Shown in pieces: positions 1 to 9,785 of a stretch of DNA of 64,000 bases. The DNA lies in the NCBI GenBank assembly GCA_903896015.1, contig CAITWF010000108.1, positions 49,656 through 113,655 of the forward strand, given 5' to 3'. The stretch comes from an uncultured Opitutia bacterium. Lineage in GTDB: Bacteria; Verrucomicrobiota; Verrucomicrobiia; Opitutales; Opitutaceae. Numbering within the stretch: the stretch's first letter is position 1; each line of letters begins with the position of its first letter. The notes below the pieces were generated by a model. It was given only the letters and a program-made list of their open reading frames with translations. It was not told the DNA's origin and did not search any database. The position numbers and the translations under genes were made by a program.

Positions 1-1
1 C

Positions 2-2125
2 CTGCTCGCCGCGAACAAGATGCTCCAAGTGAAAATGGGGCATCCGAAGAACAAGCAGCTTCTCCGCCTCATGGAGAACGGCCAGTGGCGCAAGCTCCTC
101 GACAAGATCGAGACGGAGATGAACTCCGATCTCAACAAGGACGAACTCTACAAGATCAAGGAGGAGCTCTTCTTCGTCATCGACGAGCGCCAGCACCAGG
201 CTGACCTCACGCAAATCGGCCGCACGCGGCTCCGTCCGGACAATCCCGACGCGTTCATGCTCCCCGATCTCGCGACAGAATTTTCCGATCTCGACAAGGA
301 CACATCCACTCCGCCCGAGGAACGTGAAGCCAAGAAACTCGCCTCGCAGCAGCGCTACGCCGAGGTCTCTGAGGACATCCACGCCATCTCGCAGTTGCTC
401 CGAGCCTATTCGCTCTACGAACGCGACGTCGAATACGTGGTCACGCCGGACGGCAAGGTGATGATCGTCGACGAAAACACCGGCCGCGTGATGCCGGGTC
501 GCCGCTGGTCCGACGGACTGCACCAGGCCGTCGAAGCCAAGGAAGGCGTCGCGATCGAGCGCGAAACGCGCACCTATGCGACGATCACGATCCAGAATTA
601 TTTCCGCATGTATGAAAAGCTCGCCGGCATGACGGGCACCGCGGAAACCGAAGCGACGGAGTTCAACGACATCTACCGTCTCTCCGTGCAGGTCATCCCG
701 ACAAACAAACCCTGCATCCGCGTCGATCGGAACGACTCCATTTTCAAGACGCGCCGCGACAAATACTCTGCGGTCGTGAAACAGATCGAGGAAGCCAACA
801 AGCGCGGCCAGCCCGTGCTCGTTGGCACGGTAAGCGTCGAATCGTCGGAGGTTTTGTCGCGCATGCTGAAGCGCACCGGCGTGATCCACACCGTGCTCAA
901 CGCGAAGTTTCACCAGCAGGAATCCGAAATCGTTTCCCGCGCTGGACAGCGCGGTGCCGTCACGATCGCGACCAACATGGCGGGTCGCGGCACCGACATT
1001 AAGCTCGGCGAAGGCGTGCGCGAACTTGGCGGTCTCTTCGTCATCGGCACCGAGCGCCACGAGTCTCGCCGCATCGACCGCCAGCTCCGTGGCCGTTGCT
1101 CGCGCCAAGGTGATCCGGGTCTTACGAAGTTTTTCCTTTCACTTGAGGACGACCTGATGCGCCTCTTCCTTCAGGGCAACCTCGCGTCGCGCCTGATGGA
1201 AGGTTCGATGCAGGAAGGCGAAGAACTCGAGCACCCGTGGCTCAATCGCTCGATCGAAAGCGCGCAGAAAAAGGTCGAGCAGCAGAATTATTCCATCCGC
1301 AAGCGGCTGCTCCAATACGACGATGTGCTCAACCAGCAGCGCGAAGTCGTCTACGGCATCCGCAACGCCGCGATCCACGCCGCGCGGCCGAAGGACATCA
1401 TTTTCGAGCAGATCGAGGAAGAGTTGTTGAATCGGCTCGCGGTCGCCGGCTTTGGCGAAAAAGGCGGCGCCACTCAGACCGCGATCGAAAGCCTCGTTGG
1501 CTGGCTCAACGCCCACTTCCCGATCAGCATTCGCGTCGACGAACTCACTGGCACGGAGCCCGAACCGCTCGCGAAACTCATCCTTGAACGCATCAAGCAA
1601 GCCTATGCGGTGAAAGAATCCGTCGAGGATCCGGAATCGCTCGGCGGTCTCGAACGTTACGTCGTGATCAACGCGATCGATCACCACTGGCAGGAACATC
1701 TCACCGAGATGGAAGATCTCCGGAAATCGATCGGTCTACGTAGCTACGGTCAGAAGGATCCGCTCGTGGAATACAAGAGCGAGGCCTACCGCTTCTTCGA
1801 GGAGCTGATGAACAACGTGCGGCTGCAAATCTGCACGGGCCTCTTCCGCAGCGCTTCGAATCTCGAAAGTTTCGAAAACATGCTCGCGCTGCTCAGCCGC
1901 ACTGCGAAGGCCGTCGGCCCGACCGACGCACCTGCGCCGGCCGCGCCGCCGCCACAGATTTCAACGACCGTCACGAGCAGCGGTCCGGTGGGCGGCGCAC
2001 CCGCACCCGAGCCGGAAATTGTTTTGCCCACCGTCACAATCCGTCGCGAGACGCCGAAGGTCGGCCGCAACGATCCGTGCCCGTGCGGCAGCGGCAAAAA
2101 GTTTAAGCAGTGCCATGGCAAGTGA
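2..2125 (+). CDS. secA: Preprotein translocase subunit SecA, C-terminal part (5' end outside window)
   Basis: ATPase motor of the Sec pathway, which pushes unfolded preproteins through SecYEG. The frame is open from base 2, so the N-terminal nucleotide-binding part lies upstream and 707 residues remain. Visible are the second helicase-like domain, with the run [15 protein letters not shown] and the arginine-rich [12 protein letters not shown], and the helical scaffold around [16 protein letters not shown] Pro/Ala-rich linker leads to a C-terminal SEC-C zinc tail of the form CxCx8CH ([13 protein letters not shown]). The insert near the 5' end, rich in Lys and Glu, fits the longer SecA type of Verrucomicrobiota and relatives. 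lnt follows after 32 bp, so the two are probably cotranscribed. The identification is secure; only the start is missing. Confidence 0.97.
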   Translation: MLAANKMLQVKMGHPKNKQLLRLMENGQWRKLLDKIETEMNSDLNKDELYKIKEELFFVIDERQHQADLTQIGRTRLRPDNPDAFMLPDLATEFSDLDKDTSTPPEEREAKKLASQQRYAEVSEDIHAISQLLRAYSLYERDVEYVVTPDGKVMIVDENTGRVMPGRRWSDGLHQAVEAKEGVAIERETRTYATITIQNYFRMYEKLAGMTGTAETEATEFNDIYRLSVQVIPTNKPCIRVDRNDSIFKTRRDKYSAVVKQIEEANKRGQPVLVGTVSVESSEVLSRMLKRTGVIHTVLNAKFHQQESEIVSRAGQRGAVTIATNMAGRGTDIKLGEGVRELGGLFVIGTERHESRRIDRQLRGRCSRQGDPGLTKFFLSLEDDLMRLFLQGNLASRLMEGSMQEGEELEHPWLNRSIESAQKKVEQQNYSIRKRLLQYDDVLNQQREVVYGIRNAAIHAARPKDIIFEQIEEELLNRLAVAGFGEKGGATQTAIESLVGWLNAHFPISIRVDELTGTEPEPLAKLILERIKQAYAVKESVEDPESLGGLERYVVINAIDHHWQEHLTEMEDLRKSIGLRSYGQKDPLVEYKSEAYRFFEELMNNVRLQICTGLFRSASNLESFENMLALLSRTAKAVGPTDAPAPAAPPPQISTTVTSSGPVGGAPAPEPEIVLPTVTIRRETPKVGRNDPCPCGSGKKFKQCHGK

Positions 2126-2157
2126 GCGACGCGCTCGCTCGTTGAGCCCGACGCGCC

Positions 2158-3816
2158 ATGTCGCAAGCGACCGCCGTTTCCCCCGATCCCTATGACGTGC
2201 CGCCGTCGTTCGTGCAGCGACATGCGCAGTGGGTCGCAGCGGCGGTGGTGTTCGCGTTGACGGCGGCGCTGGCGGTGCTGGCGTTTCCGCCGTTCAAGGC
2301 GCCGGAGTTTGCCTACGCGATGCTCGTGCCGGGAATTTACTGGGCATACACGAAGCCGCGGTTGAAGGTTTTCGCCTGGACGATCTTTGCTGCGCAGGCC
2401 GTTGCGTGGACGATCATTCTCGGTTGGCTGCATCACGTGACGTGGGTCGGGTTGATTTTGCTCGGGCCGTTCGTCGGCGCGTGGATCGGCTCGTGGTATC
2501 TCGCGACGTGGTGGACGATGCCGCGCATCGTGGGCCAGCCGACCATCGTGCGGCTGGTCGCGCTGCTCGCCCTCGCGGCGGCGTGGGTGCTGATCGAGTG
2601 GACTCGCACGTGGCTGCTGGGCGGATTTCCGTGGCTGCCGCTCGCGGCGAGCCAGTGGGAGCGCGTGAGCGTGCTACAGATCGCGGCCTACACCGGATCA
2701 TATGGCGTGTCGTTTGTGCTGGTTGCGGTGAACGTTGGCTTCGCCGCATACGCGCACCGGCTTTTTCGCGAAGGCGCGAAGGGTCTCAACAAACGCAGTC
2801 AGGAGTTTTTCCTCGCGCTGTTCCTGCTCATCGTGTGCCTGACGATTCACGTGCAAGACACGTTCAACCGCGGCCGTTTCCTTGTGTCGTTCGCGCGCGT
2901 CGCGATCGTGCAGCCGGACATCCCGCAGGAAATCAAATGGGACCCCGCGAAGGCGCCAGGGATTTTCGATGCACTCGAAAAAACTACACTCGCCGCCGCG
3001 CTCACGAAACCCGATTTGCTGCTTTGGCCGGAGGCGGTCACGCCGTTTGCAATCAACAGCGACATCAGCGCCAAGGCCTGGATCGAGTCGCTCGTGCAGC
3101 GCACAAAAACGCCGCTGCTGCTCGGGTCGCTCGGCTTCGAGCACGCGGGCCAGCCCGACGAGCGATGGTTCAACGGCGCGTTTCTCGTCACGCCCGCGGG
3201 TGGCCTGCAAGCGGATCATTATTTGAAGCGCACGCTAGTGCCGTTCGGCGAATACGTGCCGCTGCGTCCGCTGCTCGGCTGGATCAAGAAATTCGCGCCG
3301 ATCGGCGACGATGATCCGTTGCGTGGCGTCGATTCGTCGCCGCTGGTAGTGCCGCTGCGCGACAAGTCGGCGGTTTTCGGGCCGCTGATTTGTTATGAGG
3401 ACACGTTTCCCGAACTCGCGCGCCGCAGCGCGATCGCCGGTTCCGACGTGCTCGTCGTGCTGACGAACAATGCGTGGTTTGGTGAGGGCGGCGCGGCGAT
3501 CCAACACGCGGCGCACTCGGTGCTGCGTGCGATCGAGACGCGCCGGCCCGTGCTGCGCTGCGGCAACGCCGGCTGGTCGGGCTGGATCGATGAGTTTGGC
3601 AACGTGCGCTCCGTCCTCACCAACGACGAGGGCAGCATCTATTTTCGCGGCTCCCGCGTACTCTCGGTCACGCGCGATTCGCGGCTCATCGGTCAGAATA
3701 GTTTCTACGTCGAGCACGGCGATTGGTTCGTGGCGGTGTGCGCCGCAGTGTTGTTGCTCGGCGCGGGAATTTTGAAAAACGCGTCCGCGCCGTCGCCGGA
3801 AAAATCCGCGTCATGA
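2158..3816 (+). CDS. lnt: Apolipoprotein N-acyltransferase
   Basis: Inner-membrane enzyme that adds the third acyl chain to the N-terminal Cys of lipoproteins. The 552-residue protein has about six hydrophobic segments in residues 20-235, followed by a nitrilase-type (CN_hydrolase) domain and a last membrane helix near the C terminus. The expected Glu-Lys-Cys triad can be placed: E292 in WPEAVTPF, K357 in HYLKRTLVPFGEY and C412 in PLICYEDTFPE. Length and order match known Lnt proteins. The gene starts 32 bp after secA on the same strand. The ATG at 2158 is chosen because it directly precedes the first membrane segment. Confidence 0.95.
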   Translation: MSQATAVSPDPYDVPPSFVQRHAQWVAAAVVFALTAALAVLAFPPFKAPEFAYAMLVPGIYWAYTKPRLKVFAWTIFAAQAVAWTIILGWLHHVTWVGLILLGPFVGAWIGSWYLATWWTMPRIVGQPTIVRLVALLALAAAWVLIEWTRTWLLGGFPWLPLAASQWERVSVLQIAAYTGSYGVSFVLVAVNVGFAAYAHRLFREGAKGLNKRSQEFFLALFLLIVCLTIHVQDTFNRGRFLVSFARVAIVQPDIPQEIKWDPAKAPGIFDALEKTTLAAALTKPDLLLWPEAVTPFAINSDISAKAWIESLVQRTKTPLLLGSLGFEHAGQPDERWFNGAFLVTPAGGLQADHYLKRTLVPFGEYVPLRPLLGWIKKFAPIGDDDPLRGVDSSPLVVPLRDKSAVFGPLICYEDTFPELARRSAIAGSDVLVVLTNNAWFGEGGAAIQHAAHSVLRAIETRRPVLRCGNAGWSGWIDEFGNVRSVLTNDEGSIYFRGSRVLSVTRDSRLIGQNSFYVEHGDWFVAVCAAVLLLGAGILKNASAPSPEKSAS

Positions 3817-3823
3817 GCGGTCG

Positions 3824-3881
3824 CCGCGCGGTTGGCGCCGCGCGGACTGTCAGACGGATCGCCTTTTGCCCTCGAAGGCGA
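3824..3881 (+). terminator. Tandem hairpins after lnt, possible terminator
   Basis: Two inverted repeats lie just behind the lnt stop: CCGCGCGG at 3824-3831 and again at 3838-3845, and TCGCCTT at 3859-3865 paired with AAGGCGA at 3875-3881. There is no T-run after either stem, so intrinsic termination is uncertain. They may only mark the end of the secA-lnt unit before the receptor gene. The rest of the gap to 4019 shows no clear promoter or ribosome binding site. Confidence 0.35.
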
Positions 3882-4019
3882 CGATTCTAGCTTTGGGTTG
3901 TTACCGCCCCTCCAAGGCTTCGCTTTACCCCCCCGTGATCGGCACGGCTGAGCAGTCTGCACCAGCACGCCCGGCCAGCAGTGATCGCGTTCCCACCCCT
4001 GCCAACCTGATCGATCCCC

Positions 4020-7000
4020 ATGTCCAACCACCCAACCGCCCCGTGTCTGCTTCCGCTGCGCCTGTTGCTGGCGCTCGCCTGCTGCGCCCTCGCAGTCGCC
4101 CCCGTCCGCGCCCAATCCACCGCCTCCAACGCGACGCCGGACGCCAAGGCGCTCGCGAAATATGACAAGAATGGAAACGGCAAACTCGATCCCGAGGAAC
4201 TCGCCGCGATGCAGGCGGACGAGGCGAAAGCCTCCAAGGCGGTCGCAGCTGCTCCCGCGGGCACACCGACTTCCCTCGGTGACGAGGTCGTCGCGCTCTC
4301 GCCGTTTGAAGTCAACGCCGCCGACGACAAGGGTTACGCCGCCTCCAGCTCGATGTCGGGCACGCGCCTGAACTCCAAGCTCGAGGATATCGCGAGTTCG
4401 ATTTCCGTAGTCACGAAGCAGCAGCTCCTCGACACCGCAGCGATTGATATCAACGACATCTTCCAATACGAAGTCGGCACCGAGGGTACCGCGCAGTTCA
4501 CTGATCCGACGAACGATGGCCGCGGCAACTACGATAACGTCCAGGGCAACCCCACCGGAGCCAACCGCATCCGCGGCCTCGCGCAGGCGGGCATTCTAAT
4601 CGGCGGTTTCGCCGCCAGCAGCAGCATCCCGATCGATGCCTACAATATCGACTCGGTCGAGATCTCCCGCGGCCCCAACTCGACCACGGCCGGCCTCAGT
4701 GACGCCGGCGGCACTGTGAATCTCAATATCAGCAAGGGCAATCTCTCCCGCAACATCAGCACGATCTCCACTCGCGTCGACAGCTACGACGGCTTCCGCG
4801 TGAGCATGGATCTTAACCGCCCGGTCATCCGCGACAAGCTCGCGCTGCGGTTTTCCGCCGTCTACAACGAGACCGGATATGTGCGGAAACCCTCGGTCGA
4901 TCGCACGAACCGCCAGCAGTTCGCGCTCACCTACCGTCCGTTTAAGAAAACGACGTTCAGCGGCTCGTTTGAGATGTTTCACGAATACGCCCAGCGCGCC
5001 AACGCCCTCACGCCGCGCGACACGATCTCGAGCTGGCGGGCCGCCGGCAGCCCAACTTACGACTGGGGTGGGGGGGCGTTCGCGGCGAATGGCACCGCGA
5101 CCGGCGGACGCTTCACGATCAACGGGGTCGTGCAGGCTCCAATCACGACGATGACGAACAACGTGCCGAATGGCATCGCGCTCCTCGGGAGCTCCAACGC
5201 GCGCAACGTCCAATACATCGACGGCGGCCAGGTCTTGGCCTTCATGCGCGGCGGCCAGCCGAACAACACCGCCTCCGCGATCGATCAGTTCACGGAGAGC
5301 GCCGGCGTTTCCGCTGCGGGCCCACTCTACACGCTCCCTGGCACGACCGACCGCTCGATCTACGACTGGACCAAATACAACATTGGCGCGCAGAACTACG
5401 AACTGCAGAACGCTCGTCTCTACAATCTCAGTCTCGATCAGGAAATTTTCCAGACCCAGCGCAGCCGCATGGATCTCAATGCGGCATGGCGGCGTGAGAA
5501 TCAGTTCGACTACAAGCGCCAGTTCATCGCACAGCAGGACGGCGTGCCCGCGGTGCTGGAGGTCGACACCAACGCCCGGCTGGTCGACGGTCGGCCGAAT
5601 CCGTTTTTTCTCCATCCGTTCATTGGCGGCCTGGCGCCGCAGGTTTATGTGCAGCCGAATTTCACGGATAGCTATCGCGCGCAACTTGCCTACCAGCTCG
5701 ATTTCTCGCGCGACAGCGGCTGGAAGAAATGGTTCGGCACCCACCGCTGGACAACCTACGGCGAAACCAGCGAGCGCATCTACGCGCCCACGAGCCTGCG
5801 CTACCACGACACGGTTGTCGACAACCCGAATTTCCTCGGTACGGGCATCCTCAGCCTGACGCCAACGTCCAACTTCACTGCGAACAACGGCGGCTTGTTC
5901 TTCCCGCTTTACTATTACGGCAAGACCCCTGGCGGTGGCGTGGAATACGCGAACACCGGTCCCGTTAATCCGAACGGCAAGACGACCGTCGGTTCCTATT
6001 TCAACGCGACCACCAATCAGTGGGTCACCGGTGAGCCGACGACTCAGCAGGAGGTCTACTTCTCACAGGGGAAACAAAAGAAAATCGTCCGCACGCTCGG
6101 CGCCAGTTTTCAGGACTTCTGGCTCGACGGCCGGCTCGTCACGACCTTCGGCCAGCGCGAGGACCGCACCTACATTCAGGACAACCTTCCGCTCAACCTG
6201 AGCAACGGATTCTACGATCTGAGCAACCTCGACAATTTCGGCATCAACAAAAAATACCTGTCGGGCGTGACGCGCGCGAAGGGCGCGGTAATCAAGCCAT
6301 TCCGCGGCATTCCGTTTCTCGATCGCCAGGCTGCTTCGAACGACGGCTTCGCGAGTTTCGTCGCCGAGGCGATCCGCGGCTTCAATTTCAACATCAGCCG
6401 GTCGAACACCTTCCTGCCCGCCGATCTTGCCTACAACCTCTTCCTCGCGCCGCTCCCCAATCCGACCTCCGAGGGCAAGGAGTTTGGCTTCACGATCAAC
6501 ATGTATAACAAGTTCTCGCTCCGGCTCACGCACCAGGAGACGACGCAGATTCACACCCGCGCCGGCACCGGGACGATCGCCACGCGCGTGCTCGGCATGG
6601 ATTTCCACCCGGGCGGCCAGAACCTCACGTTCAACCTTTTCGACGCCACAACCGGCTGGCAGCAGCAACTCCATCCGGAATACAGCCTCACACAGGCACA
6701 GGATGCCGCCGCGAAGCAGATCGGTTACACGCTCGACTTCATTAATAATGCGGGCGGCAAGACCATCGCCGATGCGAGCGACGCAGCGTCCAAAGGCTGG
6801 GAACTCGAACTGCAGTTCAATCCCACCCGCTACTGGACGATGAAGCTCACCGGCAACAAGCAGGCGGCGGTCGACTCCAATATCTCGCTCTTCATCCAGC
6901 AATATATCAACCAGCGCCTGCCCATCTGGACCAGCGTCAAGGGGCCCGACGGTTCGCTATGGTGGACGACCAGCCAAGGCAGCAACGGCCGCCCCGTCGA

Positions 7001-7484
7001 CTACTACACGCTTAACATCCAGACCCCGCTCAATCTTGCCATCACTACCCAGGGAAAGAAGAAGCCGCAGACCCGCGAATATGCTTTCGCCTACGTCTCG
7101 AGCTATCAACTCGCCGGATTGGCCGGGTTCACCGACGGCCATCCCTGGCTCCGCAATGTCACCCTCGGCGGCAGCTACCGCTGGTCCAGCCGCGGCGCAA
7201 TCGGCTACCTCGCCGGCCCGGCGGATCCCGACGGCGTCGTGCGCACGCTCGATCCGAACAAGCCGGTCTACGACAAGGCGCGCGACAGCCTGAGCGTCTT
7301 CGGCAAATACCGCACCAAACTCTTTCGCGGGCGCATCGGCACAACCTTCCAACTCAACGTCAACAACGTGATGCAGCCCGGCGGCCACCTCCAGCCCACC
7401 GCCGTCAATCCCGACGGCTCGCCGTGGCGCTTCCGTATCATCGATCCACGGCAGTTTATCGCGTCCGCCACGTTCGATCTCTAA
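4020..7484 (+). CDS. TonB-dependent outer-membrane receptor with N-terminal EF-hand-like loop
   Basis: A 1154-residue outer-membrane receptor for TonB-driven uptake of a large nutrient. Residues 1-31 form a signal peptide ending in VRA. The mature protein begins with a canonical 12-residue EF-hand loop (DKNGNGKLDPEE, D49-E60), which suggests calcium binding. A TonB-box-like VVALSPFEV follows, then the plug domain (MSGTRLNSKLEDIASS, VEISRGPNS) and a long beta-barrel ending in FDL. Layout and barrel motifs match the second receptor at 9786-13046. It ends in its own terminator and is followed by an Ldh_2 dehydrogenase, which points to sugar or sugar-acid uptake. The substrate cannot be read from the sequence. 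Confidence 0.93.
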   Translation: MSNHPTAPCLLPLRLLLALACCALAVAPVRAQSTASNATPDAKALAKYDKNGNGKLDPEELAAMQADEAKASKAVAAAPAGTPTSLGDEVVALSPFEVNAADDKGYAASSSMSGTRLNSKLEDIASSISVVTKQQLLDTAAIDINDIFQYEVGTEGTAQFTDPTNDGRGNYDNVQGNPTGANRIRGLAQAGILIGGFAASSSIPIDAYNIDSVEISRGPNSTTAGLSDAGGTVNLNISKGNLSRNISTISTRVDSYDGFRVSMDLNRPVIRDKLALRFSAVYNETGYVRKPSVDRTNRQQFALTYRPFKKTTFSGSFEMFHEYAQRANALTPRDTISSWRAAGSPTYDWGGGAFAANGTATGGRFTINGVVQAPITTMTNNVPNGIALLGSSNARNVQYIDGGQVLAFMRGGQPNNTASAIDQFTESAGVSAAGPLYTLPGTTDRSIYDWTKYNIGAQNYELQNARLYNLSLDQEIFQTQRSRMDLNAAWRRENQFDYKRQFIAQQDGVPAVLEVDTNARLVDGRPNPFFLHPFIGGLAPQVYVQPNFTDSYRAQLAYQLDFSRDSGWKKWFGTHRWTTYGETSERIYAPTSLRYHDTVVDNPNFLGTGILSLTPTSNFTANNGGLFFPLYYYGKTPGGGVEYANTGPVNPNGKTTVGSYFNATTNQWVTGEPTTQQEVYFSQGKQKKIVRTLGASFQDFWLDGRLVTTFGQREDRTYIQDNLPLNLSNGFYDLSNLDNFGINKKYLSGVTRAKGAVIKPFRGIPFLDRQAASNDGFASFVAEAIRGFNFNISRSNTFLPADLAYNLFLAPLPNPTSEGKEFGFTINMYNKFSLRLTHQETTQIHTRAGTGTIATRVLGMDFHPGGQNLTFNLFDATTGWQQQLHPEYSLTQAQDAAAKQIGYTLDFINNAGGKTIADASDAASKGWELELQFNPTRYWTMKLTGNKQAAVDSNISLFIQQYINQRLPIWTSVKGPDGSLWWTTSQGSNGRPVDYYTLNIQTPLNLAITTQGKKKPQTREYAFAYVSSYQLAGLAGFTDGHPWLRNVTLGGSYRWSSRGAIGYLAGPADPDGVVRTLDPNKPVYDKARDSLSVFGKYRTKLFRGRIGTTFQLNVNNVMQPGGHLQPTAVNPDGSPWRFRIIDPRQFIASATFDL

Positions 7485-7530
7485 CCGAGGTAGGGTGCGT
7501 TGCCCTCAACGCGCTTCCTTCGCTCCCCAA

Positions 7531-7560
7531 CTCTCCCGCCGAAAGGCTGGAGAGTTTTTT
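7531..7560 (+). terminator. Rho-independent terminator of the first receptor gene
   Basis: Stem CTCTCC (7531-7536) and GCC (7538-7540) with a GAAA tetraloop, closing with GGC and GGAGAG (7549-7554), then six T residues. It lies 46 bp after the receptor stop and 22 bp before the next start. The outer stem is the same as that of the terminator after the second receptor. Confidence 0.85.
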
Positions 7561-7581
7561 GTTTTTGCTTTTGCTGGCACC

Positions 7582-8634
7582 ATGTCCGCGTGCCTCCCTG
7601 CCGATAAGCTCCTCGCCTTCGCCACGACACTCCTGTCTCACGTCGGACTCGACGACGAGAAAGCACAAGTCGTCGCGGAAATTCTTGTCGAAGCCGATCT
7701 GCTTGGCCACACCACGCACGGCCTCGCGCTCCTCCCGCCTTATCTCACCGAGATCGAAAAAGGCTCGATGACGAAAACCGGTGAGCCGCGCGTGCTCGCC
7801 GATCTGCCCGCCGCGATCACGTGGGATGGCCGGCGTCTGCCTGGCCCGTGGCTCACCGTTCGCGCGCTCGAGCTCGCGATCCCGCGCGCGAAAATCCATG
7901 GGACCTGCACCGTCGTCATCCGTCGCAGCCACCACATCGCGTGCCTCGCCGCCTATTTGAAACGCGTAACTGACGAAGGCCTGATGATGCTGCTCAGTTG
8001 CTCGGATCCGAACATCGCGAGCGTCGCACCGCACGGCGGCCGCACTGCCGTCTATACTCCCAATCCGATCGCTGCGGCGTGGCCCACCGACGGCGCTCCG
8101 GTGATGCTCGATCTCTCTGCATCGATCACGACCAATGCGCTTACGAACCGCCTGCGCGCCGAAAAGAAAAAATTCCCGGGCCCGTGGGCGATCGATGCGA
8201 CCGGTCTGCCGACGGATGATCCCAACGCACTCTTCACGACGCCGGCGGGCACGCTCCTGCCAACCGGCGGCCTCGATCACGGGCACAAAGGCTACGCGCT
8301 CGCGCTGCTCGTCGAGGCGCTCACTGGCGGACTCGCCGGTCATGGCCGCGCTGATCCGAAGGAGGGCTGGGGCGCGAGTGTGTTCATCCAAGTTTTGTCG
8401 CCTGCGCTCTTCGCGGGAGAAAAGGATTTCCGGCGCGAGACCGGACACACCGCGGCGGCGTGCCGTGCGACGCCACCGCGCGTCGGCTTCGAGCGCGTGC
8501 GGCTGCCCGGTGAGAACGGTCTGCGCCGTCGTGCCGATCAACTCGCACACGGCGTCGAGTTGCATCCGGCCATTCTGCCTGCCTTGGCCGCGTGGGCGGA
8601 GAAGCTGCGCGTCAGTCTGCCGCGGACGACGTGA
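7582..8634 (+). CDS. Malate/L-lactate dehydrogenase family (Ldh_2) oxidoreductase
   Basis: A 350-residue NAD(P)-dependent 2-hydroxyacid or 2-ketoacid reductase of the Ldh_2 (MDH/YlbC/ureidoglycolate dehydrogenase) family. Family hallmarks visible are the N-terminal HTTHGLALLPPY, the substrate-loop run CSDPNIASVAPHGG and the glycine-rich DHGHKGYALALLVEALTGGLAG near residue 235. The ATG at 7582 is chosen because the family starts shortly before the first helix, and because any upstream extension would run through the receptor terminator. The gene overlaps the convergent LacI gene by 23 bp. Its place between two receptor genes suggests a role in catabolism of the imported compound. The exact substrate is unknown. 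Confidence 0.88.
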   Translation: MSACLPADKLLAFATTLLSHVGLDDEKAQVVAEILVEADLLGHTTHGLALLPPYLTEIEKGSMTKTGEPRVLADLPAAITWDGRRLPGPWLTVRALELAIPRAKIHGTCTVVIRRSHHIACLAAYLKRVTDEGLMMLLSCSDPNIASVAPHGGRTAVYTPNPIAAAWPTDGAPVMLDLSASITTNALTNRLRAEKKKFPGPWAIDATGLPTDDPNALFTTPAGTLLPTGGLDHGHKGYALALLVEALTGGLAGHGRADPKEGWGASVFIQVLSPALFAGEKDFRRETGHTAAACRATPPRVGFERVRLPGENGLRRRADQLAHGVELHPAILPALAAWAEKLRVSLPRTT

Positions 8635-9670
8635 GCCGTGCCGCTGGTGCGGGGCTTAGCGTCGCGCCTTCAAACCAGGTGCCGGGCGTGAGCGTAGTGT
8701 GGCGTGGCTTAGGAATGCCGGTGTCGTTGCGCACGATTTTCTCCACGATCATGCGCGCGGCGGTGGCACCGATGGCGACGTGGTTTTGAAACACGCCGCT
8801 GACGTGGTCGTGGGGATTCACGTTGACGTTAATTAACTGGAGATCGCGTCCGAGTCGCAGCCGATGATGCGCACACCACGCGGTGAGTTGGGGTAGGAGG
8901 GCGTTCGAGGTCACGATCGCTTCCGGGCGGTAGCGCCGGTGCCACGCAGCGAACGCGTTGGCGTCCCACTCTTCCAGCACGAGCGGGGGAATCGCGGCGA
9001 AGAACCGATCGGACTTTTGCTCCATCCAATAGGCGGCGCCGTTGAGCCGCTCCGTACGTTCGTGCGCGACCCGCGTGAGGGCGAGTCCGACGCGCCGGAT
9101 TGCCCGCTGGCGGCATTCGCGCAGGATCATGCGCATGCCGTCATAACTGTCATGGACGACCCGATCGAAGGTGGGGGAAACGAAGGTATACTCGATCACC
9201 ACGGTACAAAACTGCTCCCACGCCAACTCGAACTGGCCCTGTGCCTCGGGGAGGGCGGCGATGATCACGCCCCGGATGTTGCGGGCGAGGAGGACGGAAC
9301 TGAGGCGCTTCTCGGTCAGGTTGCCGGCCCCAAGGACGAACAACTCCACCCGGTAGCCGAGTTGTTCGGCCATCACGCGGGCGCCGTCAAAATGCTGTTG
9401 GCCGGAGTCGCCCAGCGCCGAGCGCGCGACAAACGCGATCGCCAAATCGATCCTTCGCGGGTGGCGTGTCCGGCGCAACGCGATGAGGGCGGAGACCAGT
9501 GGGTGCGGACGGTAGCCGAGCTTCTCCGCGAGGCGTTGGATCCGCCGGCGCGTGCCCGAGGGCAGCCGCGGATCGTTGCGCAGCGCGCGGGAGACGGTGG
9601 TCTGATGGACGCCGGCCGCGCGGGCGACGTCCTGCATGCGGACGGGTTGGGGCGTGGGGTGGCCGAGCAT
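8612..9670 (-). CDS. LacI-family transcriptional regulator
   Basis: A 352-residue repressor or activator. It has an N-terminal LacI helix-turn-helix (VRMQDVARAAGVHQTTVSRA) followed by the hinge and a periplasmic-binding-protein-like sensor domain (GVIIAALPEAQGQF, ending in the PGTWFEGATL run). The start at 9670 puts the HTH within the first 30 residues, as is usual in the family. It is transcribed away from the second receptor gene, and a small palindrome lies between them. It probably controls that receptor, and perhaps the neighbouring dehydrogenase, in response to a carbohydrate. Confidence 0.92.
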   Translation of the reverse strand: MLGHPTPQPVRMQDVARAAGVHQTTVSRALRNDPRLPSGTRRRIQRLAEKLGYRPHPLVSALIALRRTRHPRRIDLAIAFVARSALGDSGQQHFDGARVMAEQLGYRVELFVLGAGNLTEKRLSSVLLARNIRGVIIAALPEAQGQFELAWEQFCTVVIEYTFVSPTFDRVVHDSYDGMRMILRECRQRAIRRVGLALTRVAHERTERLNGAAYWMEQKSDRFFAAIPPLVLEEWDANAFAAWHRRYRPEAIVTSNALLPQLTAWCAHHRLRLGRDLQLINVNVNPHDHVSGVFQNHVAIGATAARMIVEKIVRNDTGIPKPRHTTLTPGTWFEGATLSPAPAARLTSSAAD

Positions 9671-9675
9671 CTTTG

Positions 9676-9689
9676 TGCATTGATATGCA
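9676..9689. promoter_or_regulatory. Candidate LacI-type operator
   Basis: The inverted repeat TGCAT-TGAT-ATGCA lies 5 bp upstream of the LacI-family start codon, in the 115-bp intergenic region shared with the divergent receptor gene. Position and symmetry fit an autoregulatory operator. Five-base arms could arise by chance. Confidence 0.4.
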
Positions 9690-9785
9690 TGACAGGCGAG
9701 TTGCCGCTCGCGCAAGCCCCGTATCGTTTCGCGGTCGCAAACCTCGGCGTCGTGGCGGCGCCTGACCTCAAACCCTTACCAAGCC

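Noticed and set aside
3844..3853. GGACTGTCAG shared with 16321-16330
   Set aside because: A ten-base match in 64 kb of GC-rich DNA is expected by chance, and the contexts are not alike.
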